A stretch of DNA of 64,000 nt, taken from positions 1,364,001 through 1,428,000 of the forward strand of contig NC_004917.1 of NCBI RefSeq assembly GCF_000007905.1, read 5' to 3'. This DNA is from Helicobacter hepaticus ATCC 51449 (lineage in GTDB: Bacteria > Campylobacterota > Campylobacteria > Campylobacterales > Helicobacteraceae). Below the pieces are notes generated by a model. The model worked only from the letters and a program-made list of their open reading frames with translations. It was not told where the DNA came from and ran no database searches. The position numbers and the translations under genes are program-made. Shown here piece after piece: positions 7,816-16,628 of the stretch (the stretch's first letter is position 1; every line of letters starts with the position of its first letter).

Positions 7816-9408
7816 ATGAGCAAGAGCAAGACATTTGAGATTTTAAAGCAAAGTGGCGTATTAAATGCCTTAAGATATGTGGCAGATAAAAAGGCACATA
7901 AAGGCGGAATTTACGCACTGCTTCAAAAACTACTAATGCTTCTTACCCTCTATTGCCTTGATAAACCCCGCGCGTATGAGATTTACCGAGCTTTAAGGAG
8001 ATATAATATTTGTGTTGCTGATTTTTCATTTCTTTCGTATTTTGCTAAAGAATACGACAATGTAAAGCAGTGGTTAGAATCTAAGGAATTTAAAAAGACT
8101 TATATTCTGCCCCCCCCCCCATTATATACTTATCCTCCGCTGCTTAATCCTAAAGAAATAGATTACACAGACATTCCCCCCGAATTTGCGTGGAAGTTAA
8201 ATATTCCTTTGCCGCCTTATTATCAGTTCCTCTATTTTGGTAGCCACGCCACAGGTAACACAGGATTAGAGAATCTTATCCAAAGATGCGGGGGCTTATC
8301 TTATTATCAAGGCGATGTAGATGTAGAGGATAGGGCAAAAGCAGCGTATATTACATTATTTACTTTAATTATGGAGCATACAGATTTGCAAGATTATTTT
8401 AGCTACATTGCATTAAGAAACTATATACCGCATAATAAAAAAGAAAATGGAGAAAAACTCTGCGCGCTTATTCCCAATACTCCCTCTATTTACCTTGTCC
8501 GAGACCCAATTAGTGCATTAAAGAGTGCTTGTTCTTTAACTCCTTGCAGAGAAGTATATGTAGAGATGAAAAAGCTTGTCAATCCAGAGGATTTATTGCA
8601 TTTTTTGCAAAATAGAGGCAAGGGAGATAAAGAGGATTTAAGAATTGCAGAGACGGATACTTTTGCGCATTTAATGGAGTATTTTATTAAAGACATTTAT
8701 TATTGTTTCCACGATACGCAGCTTTGGGATTTTCTAGTCAATTTTAAGGAGAGTATAATACTTGATATGGCTGAAATAGTAGGTGATAGGGCATTTGAGA
8801 CAATCCACACTCTAGCTAAGCAGCTTCATTTCCCTCCGCCAAAGCCCGAAGATAAAGAGATATTTGCAATGGGTATATCGGAGTATCAAACGATTTTGCC
8901 CCTTACTTTGGAGTTTAAAAGCCACAATCAAGTGATTGCCATTACTCTAATGGATAGGGTATTTTGTATGGATAAGAGAAAATATATCTTTGATTATAAT
9001 TCTCAAAGATGCTCGAGCTATCATAAACAGGCTTTGGAGGAGAATGCAAATTATAAAGATATTACTTTTTCTCTTTTTGGGCAAACTTGCTTTTATGACA
9101 GAATTATTCTTTGCATTCATTCAAAAGATTGGGCAATTCTTTTTGAGAATGAAAATCTCTTAGGGTTGGTTAAAAAGAGATTGTTAGAGATTATCCCACT
9201 CTTAGAAAAGCAAAAAGAGATGAAGAATGCTAAAAAACTCACCGAAAAAGACATTTTAGAATATCTCAAATCTCACAAAGATTTATGTCTTGAAGCTAAA
9301 GCAGTCTTTGAAAAACATCTCACATTTCTAGCTTCTGTGCGTCCCGACATAATAGAATCTTGGAAGTATTATCAGGAGTTTTTAGCAATGTGCGAGGAGA
9401 TGAGCTAA
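7816..9408 (+). CDS. DUF2972 protein 2, candidate phase-variable MeOPN or sugar transferase
   Basis: The 530-residue paralogue of the gene at 4440 keeps the same landmarks: LNPKEIDYTDIPPEFAWKLN near residue 113, YFGSHATGNTGLENL near 140 and LVRDPISALKS near 227. An 11-C tract near residue 100 encodes Pro-rich ILPPPPLY and is in frame. The start ATG follows CAAGGAGGCAAA, a strong ribosome site. The final 170 bp are almost identical to those of the first copy, a sign of recent gene conversion. The last 57 bp occur a third time at 12099-12155 without the rest of the gene. The family has unknown structure; the sulfotransferase-like motifs are my reading. Confidence 0.7.
   Translation: MSKSKTFEILKQSGVLNALRYVADKKAHKGGIYALLQKLLMLLTLYCLDKPRAYEIYRALRRYNICVADFSFLSYFAKEYDNVKQWLESKEFKKTYILPPPPLYTYPPLLNPKEIDYTDIPPEFAWKLNIPLPPYYQFLYFGSHATGNTGLENLIQRCGGLSYYQGDVDVEDRAKAAYITLFTLIMEHTDLQDYFSYIALRNYIPHNKKENGEKLCALIPNTPSIYLVRDPISALKSACSLTPCREVYVEMKKLVNPEDLLHFLQNRGKGDKEDLRIAETDTFAHLMEYFIKDIYYCFHDTQLWDFLVNFKESIILDMAEIVGDRAFETIHTLAKQLHFPPPKPEDKEIFAMGISEYQTILPLTLEFKSHNQVIAITLMDRVFCMDKRKYIFDYNSQRCSSYHKQALEENANYKDITFSLFGQTCFYDRIILCIHSKDWAILFENENLLGLVKKRLLEIIPLLEKQKEMKNAKKLTEKDILEYLKSHKDLCLEAKAVFEKHLTFLASVRPDIIESWKYYQEFLAMCEEMS
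8110..8120 (+). repeat. Poly-C (11) contingency tract
   Basis: Eleven consecutive C residues lie in the second DUF2972 gene, before the conserved core, so loss of frame would remove nearly the whole protein. It is in frame here. Confidence 0.9.
9352..9408 (+). repeat. 57-bp perfect direct repeat, left copy
   Basis: These are the last 57 bases of the second DUF2972 gene, including its stop. They are identical to 12099-12155, which lies after the immunity genes. The two copies bracket the type VI effector module. Confidence 0.92.
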
Positions 9409-9423
9409 GATTCCACCACCTCT

Positions 9424-9506
9424 TATTAAGCAACTTTTAGCTAAGATTCCACCACAATTTAACAAATGCAACTCTTGCAACTCTATTTTGTCAAGGATTC
9501 TTTATG
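9424..9506 (+). repeat. Leader sequence shared with guaA
   Basis: The 80 bp before the PAAR-like gene resemble the leader of guaA at 26037-26110. They share an identical 21-bp block (9428-9448 and 26041-26061) and an identical 16-bp block ending in the start codon (9491-9506 and 26095-26110). A 17-bp piece, AGCTAAGATTCCACCAC, also occurs twice locally at 9403-9419 and 9439-9455. Confidence 0.85.
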
Positions 9507-10199
9507 AATGAGACAAATCCTCTTTTAGAATCTGATATACTCACTTGCCCTCATAAAGGAATCGTTCAATTAAAAAGTCTTTGTGGAAATTTGCTTGAAG
9601 TAGAGGGTGTAGGAGTGATTACAGAATCAGATTTACTTCATTCTCCTATCATAGGTTGCACGAAAACAACCGCAGGGATTCCTACTCCTTGCACACAAGT
9701 TTCTACTATCCCACCGAATGCAATTTCTTTAATCTTAGAGGTAAATGGCAGTGGAGTAATTTTGCAAAGTCAGATTCCAACAATCCTTACAGATAAAGGC
9801 TTTCCTCTTGCATTACAAAATAAAACGCCTCATAATCTTGTGTATTTAAATGAGAAAGGGAATAAAGCAAGGGAGGGAGAGGCTAAACAAAGTGAAAATG
9901 CAAGGCTAAATACACAAAGCACTATGGAATCCCATCACAATATAAACTCACATAAGGATTCCACAAAAGAGACAGAAAAACAAATCACAGAAATCTATTT
10001 TTCTTATGGAGAGGATAAAATAAAACTTAAGGACATCTCAAGACATTCACAAGATATAAATTTGCATATTAAAACACAAGGATATAGTGAGGGGGAGGAA
10101 GTGGATTTGACATTAGAATTTCAAGAAAAAACCTTTCAAATTTCAGCAACCATAAGAGATAATCAAGCCATAATTCTCAATATCTTTAACGAATCATAA
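9504..10199 (+). CDS. PAAR-like type VI secretion spike-tip protein
   Basis: The 231-residue protein starts with a Cys- and Gly-containing beta-rich domain: LTCPHKGIVQLKS, then SPIIGCTKT, GIPTPCTQV and SGVILQSQIPTILTDKGF. This layout resembles PAAR-like (DUF4280-type) tips that cap the VgrG spike and carry effectors. The C-terminal part from about residue 115 is polar and has no recognised fold. It sits 8 bp before the Tae4-like effector gene, as expected for a spike-tip delivering that cargo. No structural type VI genes (tssB, tssC, hcp, vgrG) are in the window, so secretion would depend on a system elsewhere. The family call is by pattern only. Confidence 0.6.
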   Translation: MNETNPLLESDILTCPHKGIVQLKSLCGNLLEVEGVGVITESDLLHSPIIGCTKTTAGIPTPCTQVSTIPPNAISLILEVNGSGVILQSQIPTILTDKGFPLALQNKTPHNLVYLNEKGNKAREGEAKQSENARLNTQSTMESHHNINSHKDSTKETEKQITEIYFSYGEDKIKLKDISRHSQDINLHIKTQGYSEGEEVDLTLEFQEKTFQISATIRDNQAIILNIFNES

Positions 10200-10207
10200 A
10201 AGGAGCA

Positions 10208-10989
10208 ATGATGTCAAACATATGCAAGGTAAAATGTGGAGACAAAGAGGCAACAATCAAGATTCAAAGACCGAGTTGGTGTTGTATGGAGCAAGGTTAT
10301 AAGATAATACATCAAATCGCCGAGGAAGCAGAAGAACAAGCTAAAGAAGACGGGCTAGATGATGTAGAGACTTCAAAACTTATAGCTAAATATGTATTTG
10401 AACATATTGGGGGTAAGCTCAACGAAGCTCGTATAGAAGCAGAGAGTAAGGCTTTGCTAGGAGAAAATGTCAATACATATAGAAATACTTGTGCTACAAA
10501 AGTAAGTTTTGCATTTAATAATAGCGAAATAAAAATAGATGATATAGATTAAAGCTGACAAGTGGCACAAAGTGGAAAGGGAAAGATGGATACTATTATT
10601 ATACAGGAGTTTCTGGGATTAAAAACTTATTGCTTGAAAATTGGAAAGAGAAAGGATTGAAACCTTATTCTCAAACAAACAATAAAGACTTTTATAAAGT
10701 ATTTTATGACTATAAAAAAGAACCATCCGAATTATTGATAGATAAATATGGAAATGTTCTTAATAAAGAAAGAGTAAAACAGATACGCAAAGACAATTTA
10801 AATTTTTTCTATACTTTGCAATCTTTGGGTATTAAAGGTATTATAACAATGGATATTGACGCTTGGAGTAATGCTGGAGGGCATACTACCCTATGGAATG
10901 GAAGCGAATTTTTAGACGATACCAATTATTTAAATGATGAGAGGAACTATGTGTTTGTTAGAGAATTATGTTTTTGGGAGCTTAAATAA
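10208..10989 (+). pseudogene. Tae4-like peptidoglycan amidase effector, split by a frameshift
   Basis: Two adjacent frames together form a Tae4-type amidase. The first (10208-10552, 114 residues) ends with NTCATKVSFAFN, the segment holding the catalytic Cys. The second, open from 10543 to 10989, carries GKDGYYYYTGVSGIKNLL and GGHTTLWNG, the segment with the catalytic His. Tae4 enzymes cleave the peptide cross-bridge of murein in rival cells and are exported by type VI secretion. A single-base change near 10540-10552 would rejoin the frames. The second half has no ATG close to its beginning. It is therefore either inactive here, decoded by frameshifting, or a sequencing error. The immunity gene follows 12 bp downstream. 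Confidence 0.7.
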
Positions 10990-11001
10990 AAGGAGGTTGA
11001 T

Positions 11002-11514
11002 ATGAAGTATTTTGTCTTATTGGTTTTGTTTGGAATTTTTCTTAATGCAGAGGAATGCTTAGATTATGATGATAAGAGCAGCGCATCATATCTTAGAAGC
11101 AAGCGGTTTTCTGAAGCTATGATTTATGCTAAGACTACTATGGTAAAAACAATGAAAAACTATGGCTTTGGTGTGTGCTTAGAATATTATGATTTAGATT
11201 CTAAAAGAAAAGAGAGGGAAATGGATTCCTTACGAGATAACTTAAGACTGATAGAAAAGAGGGATTGGTTGCACGATAAGCGATGTATTATAACAAACAA
11301 TGGAGAAAAGATGAAAGAAGAAGTTGAAAACTATATCGTAGATTATAAAAAAAAATCAATAGAAGCAATCAAATCGGTTCTCACTGAAGAAAGGCTTAAA
11401 GAAATATTAGAATCCCCTCCACTTTTGCAAAAATGCTTATCTCTTTACGATTCCAAAGACTACCAAGCCGAAGTCAAACGCATTGTCAAAAAATACTGCA
11501 AGGAATGCGAGTAA
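11002..11514 (+). CDS. Tai4-like periplasmic immunity protein 1
   Basis: The 170-residue protein starts with a clear signal peptide (MKYFVLLVLFGIFLNAEE) and contains several Cys residues, fitting a periplasmic protein. The KNYGFGVCLEYY segment resembles the conserved helix of Tai4-type inhibitors, which bind and block the Tae4 amidase in the periplasm. It follows the effector gene by 12 bp and has a strong ribosome site (AAAGGAGG). The C-terminus (YQAEVKRIVKKYCKECE) is nearly identical to that of the second immunity protein at 11701, showing that the two arose by duplication. Identity rests on context more than on sequence. Confidence 0.6.
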   Translation: MKYFVLLVLFGIFLNAEECLDYDDKSSASYLRSKRFSEAMIYAKTTMVKTMKNYGFGVCLEYYDLDSKRKEREMDSLRDNLRLIEKRDWLHDKRCIITNNGEKMKEEVENYIVDYKKKSIEAIKSVLTEERLKEILESPPLLQKCLSLYDSKDYQAEVKRIVKKYCKECE

Positions 11515-11691
11515 ATGATTGCTCTCATTCAAAGAAAAAGTATTATCGCAATGATTGGCACAAGTGGGCTACGACATACTACTTTATGGAATGGGAATGA
11601 TTTTGTGGATATGGATTTTGGTTATTATAATTTTTTGAAAGAAACAAATTATATTGTTAAAGATTTATACTTTTGGGATTTAATTGATTAA
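11515..11691 (+). pseudogene. Truncated second Tae4-like effector (C-terminal 58 residues)
   Basis: A short frame begins with ATG directly after the stop of the first immunity gene and contains RHTTLWNGNDFVD and a KDLYFWDLID end. These match the C-terminal part of the preceding effector (GGHTTLWNG and RELCFWELK). The catalytic Cys half is missing, so it cannot be an active amidase. It marks a former effector-immunity pair of which only the immunity gene at 11701 is whole. Confidence 0.7.
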
Positions 11692-11700
11692 AGGGGTTGT

Positions 11701-12075
11701 ATGAAAAAGTTTGTTTTGCAATATTTGATTATGGCATATACAATAGTATATGCAGGACCTCCATTTGGCGAAGCTCTCGCAGTAACAAATGCCACACAAT
11801 CCTCTATTCTAGCCGAATGGGGATTACAATATTGCTTACAATATGATAAAGAAAATTTGTTTAAACCTATGGAGAAAGATAAAATTTTTGGGCTACGCAA
11901 AGATGTAGCTCAAGGCAGGTTAGATTTGCAAAAATATTTTGATGATAACTATAACTACTTGCCTAATGCAATGAATACCTTTCGTTTTGCGCATTGTATG
12001 ATTATATATAGACTAGAAGAATACCAAGCCGAAGTTGAACGCATTGTCAAAAAATACTGCAAGGAATGCGAGTAA
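11701..12075 (+). CDS. Tai4-like periplasmic immunity protein 2
   Basis: The 124-residue protein begins with a hydrophobic signal-like segment (MKKFVLQYLIMAYTIVYA) and has a Cys-containing helix, AEWGLQYCLQYD, corresponding to that in the first immunity protein. Its last 17 residues differ by one residue from those of protein 1. It follows the decayed effector fragment, so it looks like an orphan immunity gene, possibly kept to protect against related strains. The ribosome site AAAGGGG is followed by the ATG at 11701. Function is inferred. Confidence 0.55.
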   Translation: MKKFVLQYLIMAYTIVYAGPPFGEALAVTNATQSSILAEWGLQYCLQYDKENLFKPMEKDKIFGLRKDVAQGRLDLQKYFDDNYNYLPNAMNTFRFAHCMIIYRLEEYQAEVERIVKKYCKECE

Positions 12076-12098
12076 GGCAAATAGCTTTAAAGAGGTAT

Positions 12099-12155
12099 AT
12101 AGAATCTTGGAAGTATTATCAGGAGTTTTTAGCAATGTGCGAGGAGATGAGCTAA
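12099..12155 (+). repeat. 57-bp perfect direct repeat, right copy (DUF2972 3' end)
   Basis: Identical to the last 57 bases of the DUF2972 gene at 9352-9408, including the stop codon, but here with no upstream part of that gene. It closes the effector module. Confidence 0.92.
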
Positions 12156-12204
12156 ATGCTATTCTAGGTGCGTTTTCTTGAACGAGCTATTGGGAAAAAT
12201 TTGG

Positions 12205-12210
12205 TATAAT
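12205..12210 (+). promoter_or_regulatory. Candidate -10 element of the type IIG restriction gene
   Basis: TATAAT is 37 bp before the start codon at 12248. There is no convincing -35 box at standard spacing. Confidence 0.4.
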
Positions 12211-12247
12211 CGCACCTTATTTATATCAAAATTTAGTTGGAAGATTA

Positions 12248-15200
12248 ATGATAACAAAAGAGAATCTGCAAGAAGTTTTAGTCTATTTAGGATTTACTGC
12301 AAATGACAAAAATACAATATTCAAAAAAACCTATACAAATAATGCAGATATTTTTATTAAAGTAGATTTTAGTAAGAGAGAAATTACCTATGCTCCGCTA
12401 GATTCTCGTTTTAACGAGGGCGAGTATCCAAGCATCGATAAGCAAAGCACAGGTTTTATTATCCACAGAAACACTACAACAAATTTTAGCTCCAATGAGA
12501 ATTTTGTTTGCCTCGTTGCTATTGACAAGCTTTTAAGCAAAGGTTATGAGCCAAAGCATATTATCCTAGAACCTACCTTTAAAGTTGGGCATAATCAACA
12601 CGTTTATGGTGATATTTTAGTGCTAAATCAGCAATTTGAAAATCTTATTTTGATAGAAAACAAAACTTATGGTGCAGAATTTAGCAAGGAATGGAATCTT
12701 ATGCTAAAAAATGGCGGACAGCTTTTTAGCTACTATGCAGTGAATAAAACAGATTTCCTATGCTTACTTGCTTTTGATTATGAACCAAACCTAAAAAGCC
12801 TTATTTATACTAGCCATATCATCACTACAAAGGACAATCAAAAGCATTTAGAGATTATTAACGCAGATTTAAAAGAGGAGGATAAAAAGTTAGGTTTTGG
12901 GGATTCTAAAAACGCAAATGCAAAGGGTTATTACAAAGTATGGAATGAAAGCTATTCTTTAGCATATACGAGCAAGGGCTTATTTGAAGAGGATATTTTG
13001 CCCTATAAAATAGGCAAAGAAAAATATACTTTAAAAGACTTATCAGTTGTGCCTTATAGTGAAATTAGCGGTATTTATCACAACTTTGCGACTATTTTAC
13101 GCAACAATGCCATAGGAAACTATGAAAACACCTTTTATATCCTTGTAGATTTGTTTTTATGTAAAATCATTGATGAGATACAAAACCCCCAAGATTTGCA
13201 GTTTTACTACAAAGGAATCTTTTATGATAATCCCTTTAGCTACTGCGATAGACTTTTAAACCTCTATGAAAAGGGTATCGAAACACTTTTTAAAAAGAAA
13301 GTTGTCAATGTTCAAAAAAGTGAAATTGACTATCTTTTTGAATCCGCAAAAAGACACAAAGGCAAATTTAAAGAAAGCATTGAAAAAATCTTTGATAAGC
13401 AAAAATACTTTAATATCAAAAAATTTAATTTCATTGAAGTAGAAAACGAGGAGGAATTTTTTATTAATTTTAAGGTTTTGGTGCAAATCACAAATTTAAT
13501 CCAAGATTTTTACATTAGCGAAAGCGAAAACAATCAATTCTTAGGCGATTTGTTTGAGGGCTTTTTAAATCGTGCTGTGCATCAAACAGAGGGGAGATTT
13601 TTCACCCCTACGCCAATTACAAATTTTATTATTAATTCCTTGCCAACCTTAAGCAACAATGCCAAGATTCTAGATTTTGCTTGTGGGGCAGGACATTTTT
13701 TAACAGAATTTATCGCACATAATAAAAATGCCAAGCTTTATGGTATAGAAAAGAATAAAGATTTAAGTAAAGTCGCAAAAACCGCTTGTATCTTTCATAA
13801 TCCCAAGAGCAAATCGCAAATCATTTTCCAAGACGCCTTAGATTTCATCAAAGAAAATTATAAAGATGAGTTTGAAAATGAAAGCTTTGATTTGATACTC
13901 TCAAATCCACCCTATTCCGTAAAAGGCTTTTTAAGTAACCTAGACAAAGCCTTAAATACCTTTAGCTTAAGTCAAAGCATAGACTCTAAAAGCTATGACA
14001 AAAACAATGCCATAGAATGCTTTTTTGTAGAAAGGGCAAAGCAATTTTTAAAAGAGGGTGGAATTTTTGCTCTTGTTTTGCCTGTGTCTATCTTGCAAAA
14101 AGGTGGAATTTATGAAAAAACAAGGGAACTTTTATTAGCGCATTTTAAGTTTTTATGCCTTGTAGAGTTAAACTCACGCACTTTTGGTAGCACGGGTACG
14201 CAAACGATTATTTTATTTGCAAAAAGGGTGAAAAAATACGATGAAGATTTGATTTCTAGGCTTAAAGATTCTAATTTTAGCGATGAAGCTTTAAGTGATG
14301 ATTTTAACGATAAAAACTTTTTGCAAGATTACTGCGACTTTATGGGCTATGATTATGGAAGTTTTAGCAAATTTATGCGTGAAGCGGTTTTGGGCGAGAA
14401 TCTTAAAGGTTCAAATGTATTTAAAGAATATTTTGCAGATTATGAATCTTCAAAGCCTAAAATATTTAAAAAACAAAAGTTTAATGAAAGCGACAAAAAA
14501 GCCCTGTTTGAAAAATCTAGTCTTTTTGAAAAAGATTTAGATTCTAAAACATATAAAAAGCAATATAGCGAATTTCTAAAAAGTGATGAATACAAAAAGG
14601 CAGAAGCAAACTTACACTTTCAAAATTTCTTAAATCAAATCAAAGCTTTAGAATGCGAGAAAATGCTTTATTTTGCTTATATTAAAGATGAAAAAGTCCT
14701 AATCCTAAAAAGCCCAAGCGATAAAAACAAAGAGGGCAAAAGCAACAAGGCAAATATTGTTAAATTTCTAGGCTATGATTGGAGCAATCGTAAGGGTGAT
14801 GAGGGAATAAAATACATTACAAATAAGCCCTTAGATTCTGAGTTAAAAGAAAGTGATGAGGATAGCGATGAGGAGAAAAAGCAAAAAGAAGTCTTAAGGA
14901 ACATTAACTCTGTGAAATTTATCCAAACCCCGCTTTATAATCCTACCAATAAAGAGGACAGCACCAAACTAGCTTATGCACTCAAAAGCTTTATGGGGCA
15001 GGATTCTAGCAATGCCTTAGACTTTGATAACCTTTTGGAATCTTTACAAAGCAATGAGCAAGATAGTTACACACTTTTTAGCACACAATGTAAGGATTTG
15101 CTGGATTTTTCTAGGGTGGAGTTTAGCAAGGCAATTAGTTTGAATCCTAAAAATCTAACAATCTTTAGCAATCCTTTTGAAAATTGTAAGTATGAGTTGG

Positions 15201-15742
15201 TGAGGCTGGGGGCATTGCCTAACCTCACCATTGCAAAAGGAAAATCTATCACACAAAAACAGGTAAGACTAGGCAATATAAAAGTTGTCGCTGGAGGGAT
15301 TGATTATGCTTATTTACACGACACATCAAATCGCCCAAAAGACACAATTACAATTAGTGCTTCTGGAGCAAATGCTGGATTTGTTAATTATTGGAATGAG
15401 GAAATTTTCGCTTCAGATTGCACTACTATTAATTCAGACTCAAAACTTGATATAAAATTTATTTATTATGTTTTACAATTTATTCAAAAAGATATTTATA
15501 GATTGGCTAGAGGAGCTGCACAACCACACGTTTATCCAAAAGATATTGAACAAATTAAAATCCCGCTCCCACCCCTAGACATTCAAAAACAAATCGTTGC
15601 AGAATGTGAGAGAGTAGAAAAGCAGTATAACACCATACGAATGAGCATTGAGGAATACCAAAAACTTATCAAAGCAATTTTAGTAAAATGTGGAATCTGT
15701 GAAGCAGATACTGCGCAATCCACTAATAGTGCGGAGGGATAA
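12248..15742 (+). CDS. Type IIG restriction-modification enzyme (nuclease-methylase-specificity fusion), frameshifted at the 3' end
   Basis: The 1164-residue polypeptide combines three activities. The N-terminal part has a PD-(D/E)xK-like nuclease core, GDILVLN near residue 122 followed by ILIENKTYG near 136. The middle has the methylase motif I LDFACGAGHFL near residue 475 and motif IV LSNPPY near 550. The C-terminus is an HsdS-like target recognition domain ending in IPLPPLDIQKQIV near residue 1110. Such single-chain enzymes cut beside the site they methylate; Campylobacter CjeI is an example I recall. The second recognition half continues in another frame from 15730, so the full gene would reach 16461. 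The present product may still methylate with altered specificity. Confidence 0.85.
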   Translation: MITKENLQEVLVYLGFTANDKNTIFKKTYTNNADIFIKVDFSKREITYAPLDSRFNEGEYPSIDKQSTGFIIHRNTTTNFSSNENFVCLVAIDKLLSKGYEPKHIILEPTFKVGHNQHVYGDILVLNQQFENLILIENKTYGAEFSKEWNLMLKNGGQLFSYYAVNKTDFLCLLAFDYEPNLKSLIYTSHIITTKDNQKHLEIINADLKEEDKKLGFGDSKNANAKGYYKVWNESYSLAYTSKGLFEEDILPYKIGKEKYTLKDLSVVPYSEISGIYHNFATILRNNAIGNYENTFYILVDLFLCKIIDEIQNPQDLQFYYKGIFYDNPFSYCDRLLNLYEKGIETLFKKKVVNVQKSEIDYLFESAKRHKGKFKESIEKIFDKQKYFNIKKFNFIEVENEEEFFINFKVLVQITNLIQDFYISESENNQFLGDLFEGFLNRAVHQTEGRFFTPTPITNFIINSLPTLSNNAKILDFACGAGHFLTEFIAHNKNAKLYGIEKNKDLSKVAKTACIFHNPKSKSQIIFQDALDFIKENYKDEFENESFDLILSNPPYSVKGFLSNLDKALNTFSLSQSIDSKSYDKNNAIECFFVERAKQFLKEGGIFALVLPVSILQKGGIYEKTRELLLAHFKFLCLVELNSRTFGSTGTQTIILFAKRVKKYDEDLISRLKDSNFSDEALSDDFNDKNFLQDYCDFMGYDYGSFSKFMREAVLGENLKGSNVFKEYFADYESSKPKIFKKQKFNESDKKALFEKSSLFEKDLDSKTYKKQYSEFLKSDEYKKAEANLHFQNFLNQIKALECEKMLYFAYIKDEKVLILKSPSDKNKEGKSNKANIVKFLGYDWSNRKGDEGIKYITNKPLDSELKESDEDSDEEKKQKEVLRNINSVKFIQTPLYNPTNKEDSTKLAYALKSFMGQDSSNALDFDNLLESLQSNEQDSYTLFSTQCKDLLDFSRVEFSKAISLNPKNLTIFSNPFENCKYELVRLGALPNLTIAKGKSITQKQVRLGNIKVVAGGIDYAYLHDTSNRPKDTITISASGANAGFVNYWNEEIFASDCTTINSDSKLDIKFIYYVLQFIQKDIYRLARGAAQPHVYPKDIEQIKIPLPPLDIQKQIVAECERVEKQYNTIRMSIEEYQKLIKAILVKCGICEADTAQSTNSAEG

Positions 15743-16461
15743 ACGCCTCTCTTAGTAGCCTAGATTCTATTGATACTTTTATCGCGCAGATTTTAGCGCA
15801 TATTGCAGAGTTGGAATCCACGCTTGATTTTGAATTTTTACAAAGTTTAAATACGGAAGCTACAAATAAAGAATCTCTAACCCTTGACATTAAAGAATTT
15901 CAAAATATTTTAAACACACTTCCGATTCCACCAAAAGAGGGTTGGGAGAGAAAAAGACTAGGTGATAAAACAAAATTTAGTTTAAGTATTGGTAAAAGAG
16001 TGCTTGATAGCGAACTCAATCCAAAGGGTAACATTCCTGTGTATAGTGCGAATGTTAAAATAATATTTGGCTTGATTGACAAAGAAATTTTAAAAGATTA
16101 TGAAAACGATAGTGTGCTTTGGGGGATTGATGGAGATTGGTTGGTGAGTTTTATGCCAAAAAATACTCCTTTTTATCCAACTGACCACTGCGGTGTATTG
16201 CGCGTGAATGGAGGAGAGGCAAAACTTATTGCTTATATTTTAAGAGATGAGGGGGAAAGGGCTGGATTTTCTAGGACTTTACGAGCCTCCATTGAGAGAA
16301 TTGCTGCCTTAAAAATTATATTTCCTCCTCTAAAATCCCAACAACAAATCGTGAATGTGGTAGAAAATATAGAATCCCATATTGCGCATTTGGATTCTTT
16401 TTTACCCACTCTACAATCCCAAAAGCAAAAAATTTTAAAAGAAGCTTTGACACAAGAGTAA
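15730..16461 (+). pseudogene. Second specificity half of the type IIG enzyme, out of frame
   Basis: The frame opens at 15730, inside the end of the preceding gene. It carries a helical linker (DTFIAQILAHIAELE), a second recognition domain and an HsdS-type close, FPPLKSQQQIVNVVENI. It has no ATG at its beginning; a TTG at 15811 is the first usable codon. The continuity of the helical linker across 15725-15741 shows that one frame change separated it from the main gene. If translated alone it would resemble a half-specificity subunit of about 216 residues. Confidence 0.75.
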
Positions 16462-16481
16462 AGATGAAATCTCTAAATCTT

Positions 16482-16510
16482 AAAAGCACTTCTTAAAATG
16501 TGTGCTTTTT
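16482..16510 (+). terminator. Rho-independent terminator after the type IIG gene
   Basis: AAAAGCAC at 16482-16489 pairs with GTGCTTTT at 16502-16509 and runs into a T stretch. It lies 20 bp after the stop at 16461. Confidence 0.65.
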
Positions 16511-16589
16511 GGCATTCCATAAAGGGCTAAGTTGATAACCCTAAATAAGCAAAAAGCGCAAAATAAAGAATCTTGAAGTAAGTTTAAAC

Positions 16590-16595
16590 TATAAT
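16590..16595 (+). promoter_or_regulatory. Candidate -10 element of the glutamine kinase operon
   Basis: TATAAT lies 33 bp before the start at 16629, after the terminator of the restriction gene, so the five-gene operon downstream probably starts here. Confidence 0.5.
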
Positions 16596-16628
16596 GTCGC
16601 CTTTATTTTGTAGAATCTAAGGTTTATT

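Noticed and set aside
9352..12155. Insertion sequence carrying the effector module
   Set aside because: No transposase or terminal inverted repeats were found; the borders are a direct repeat of coding sequence, which fits homologous recombination.
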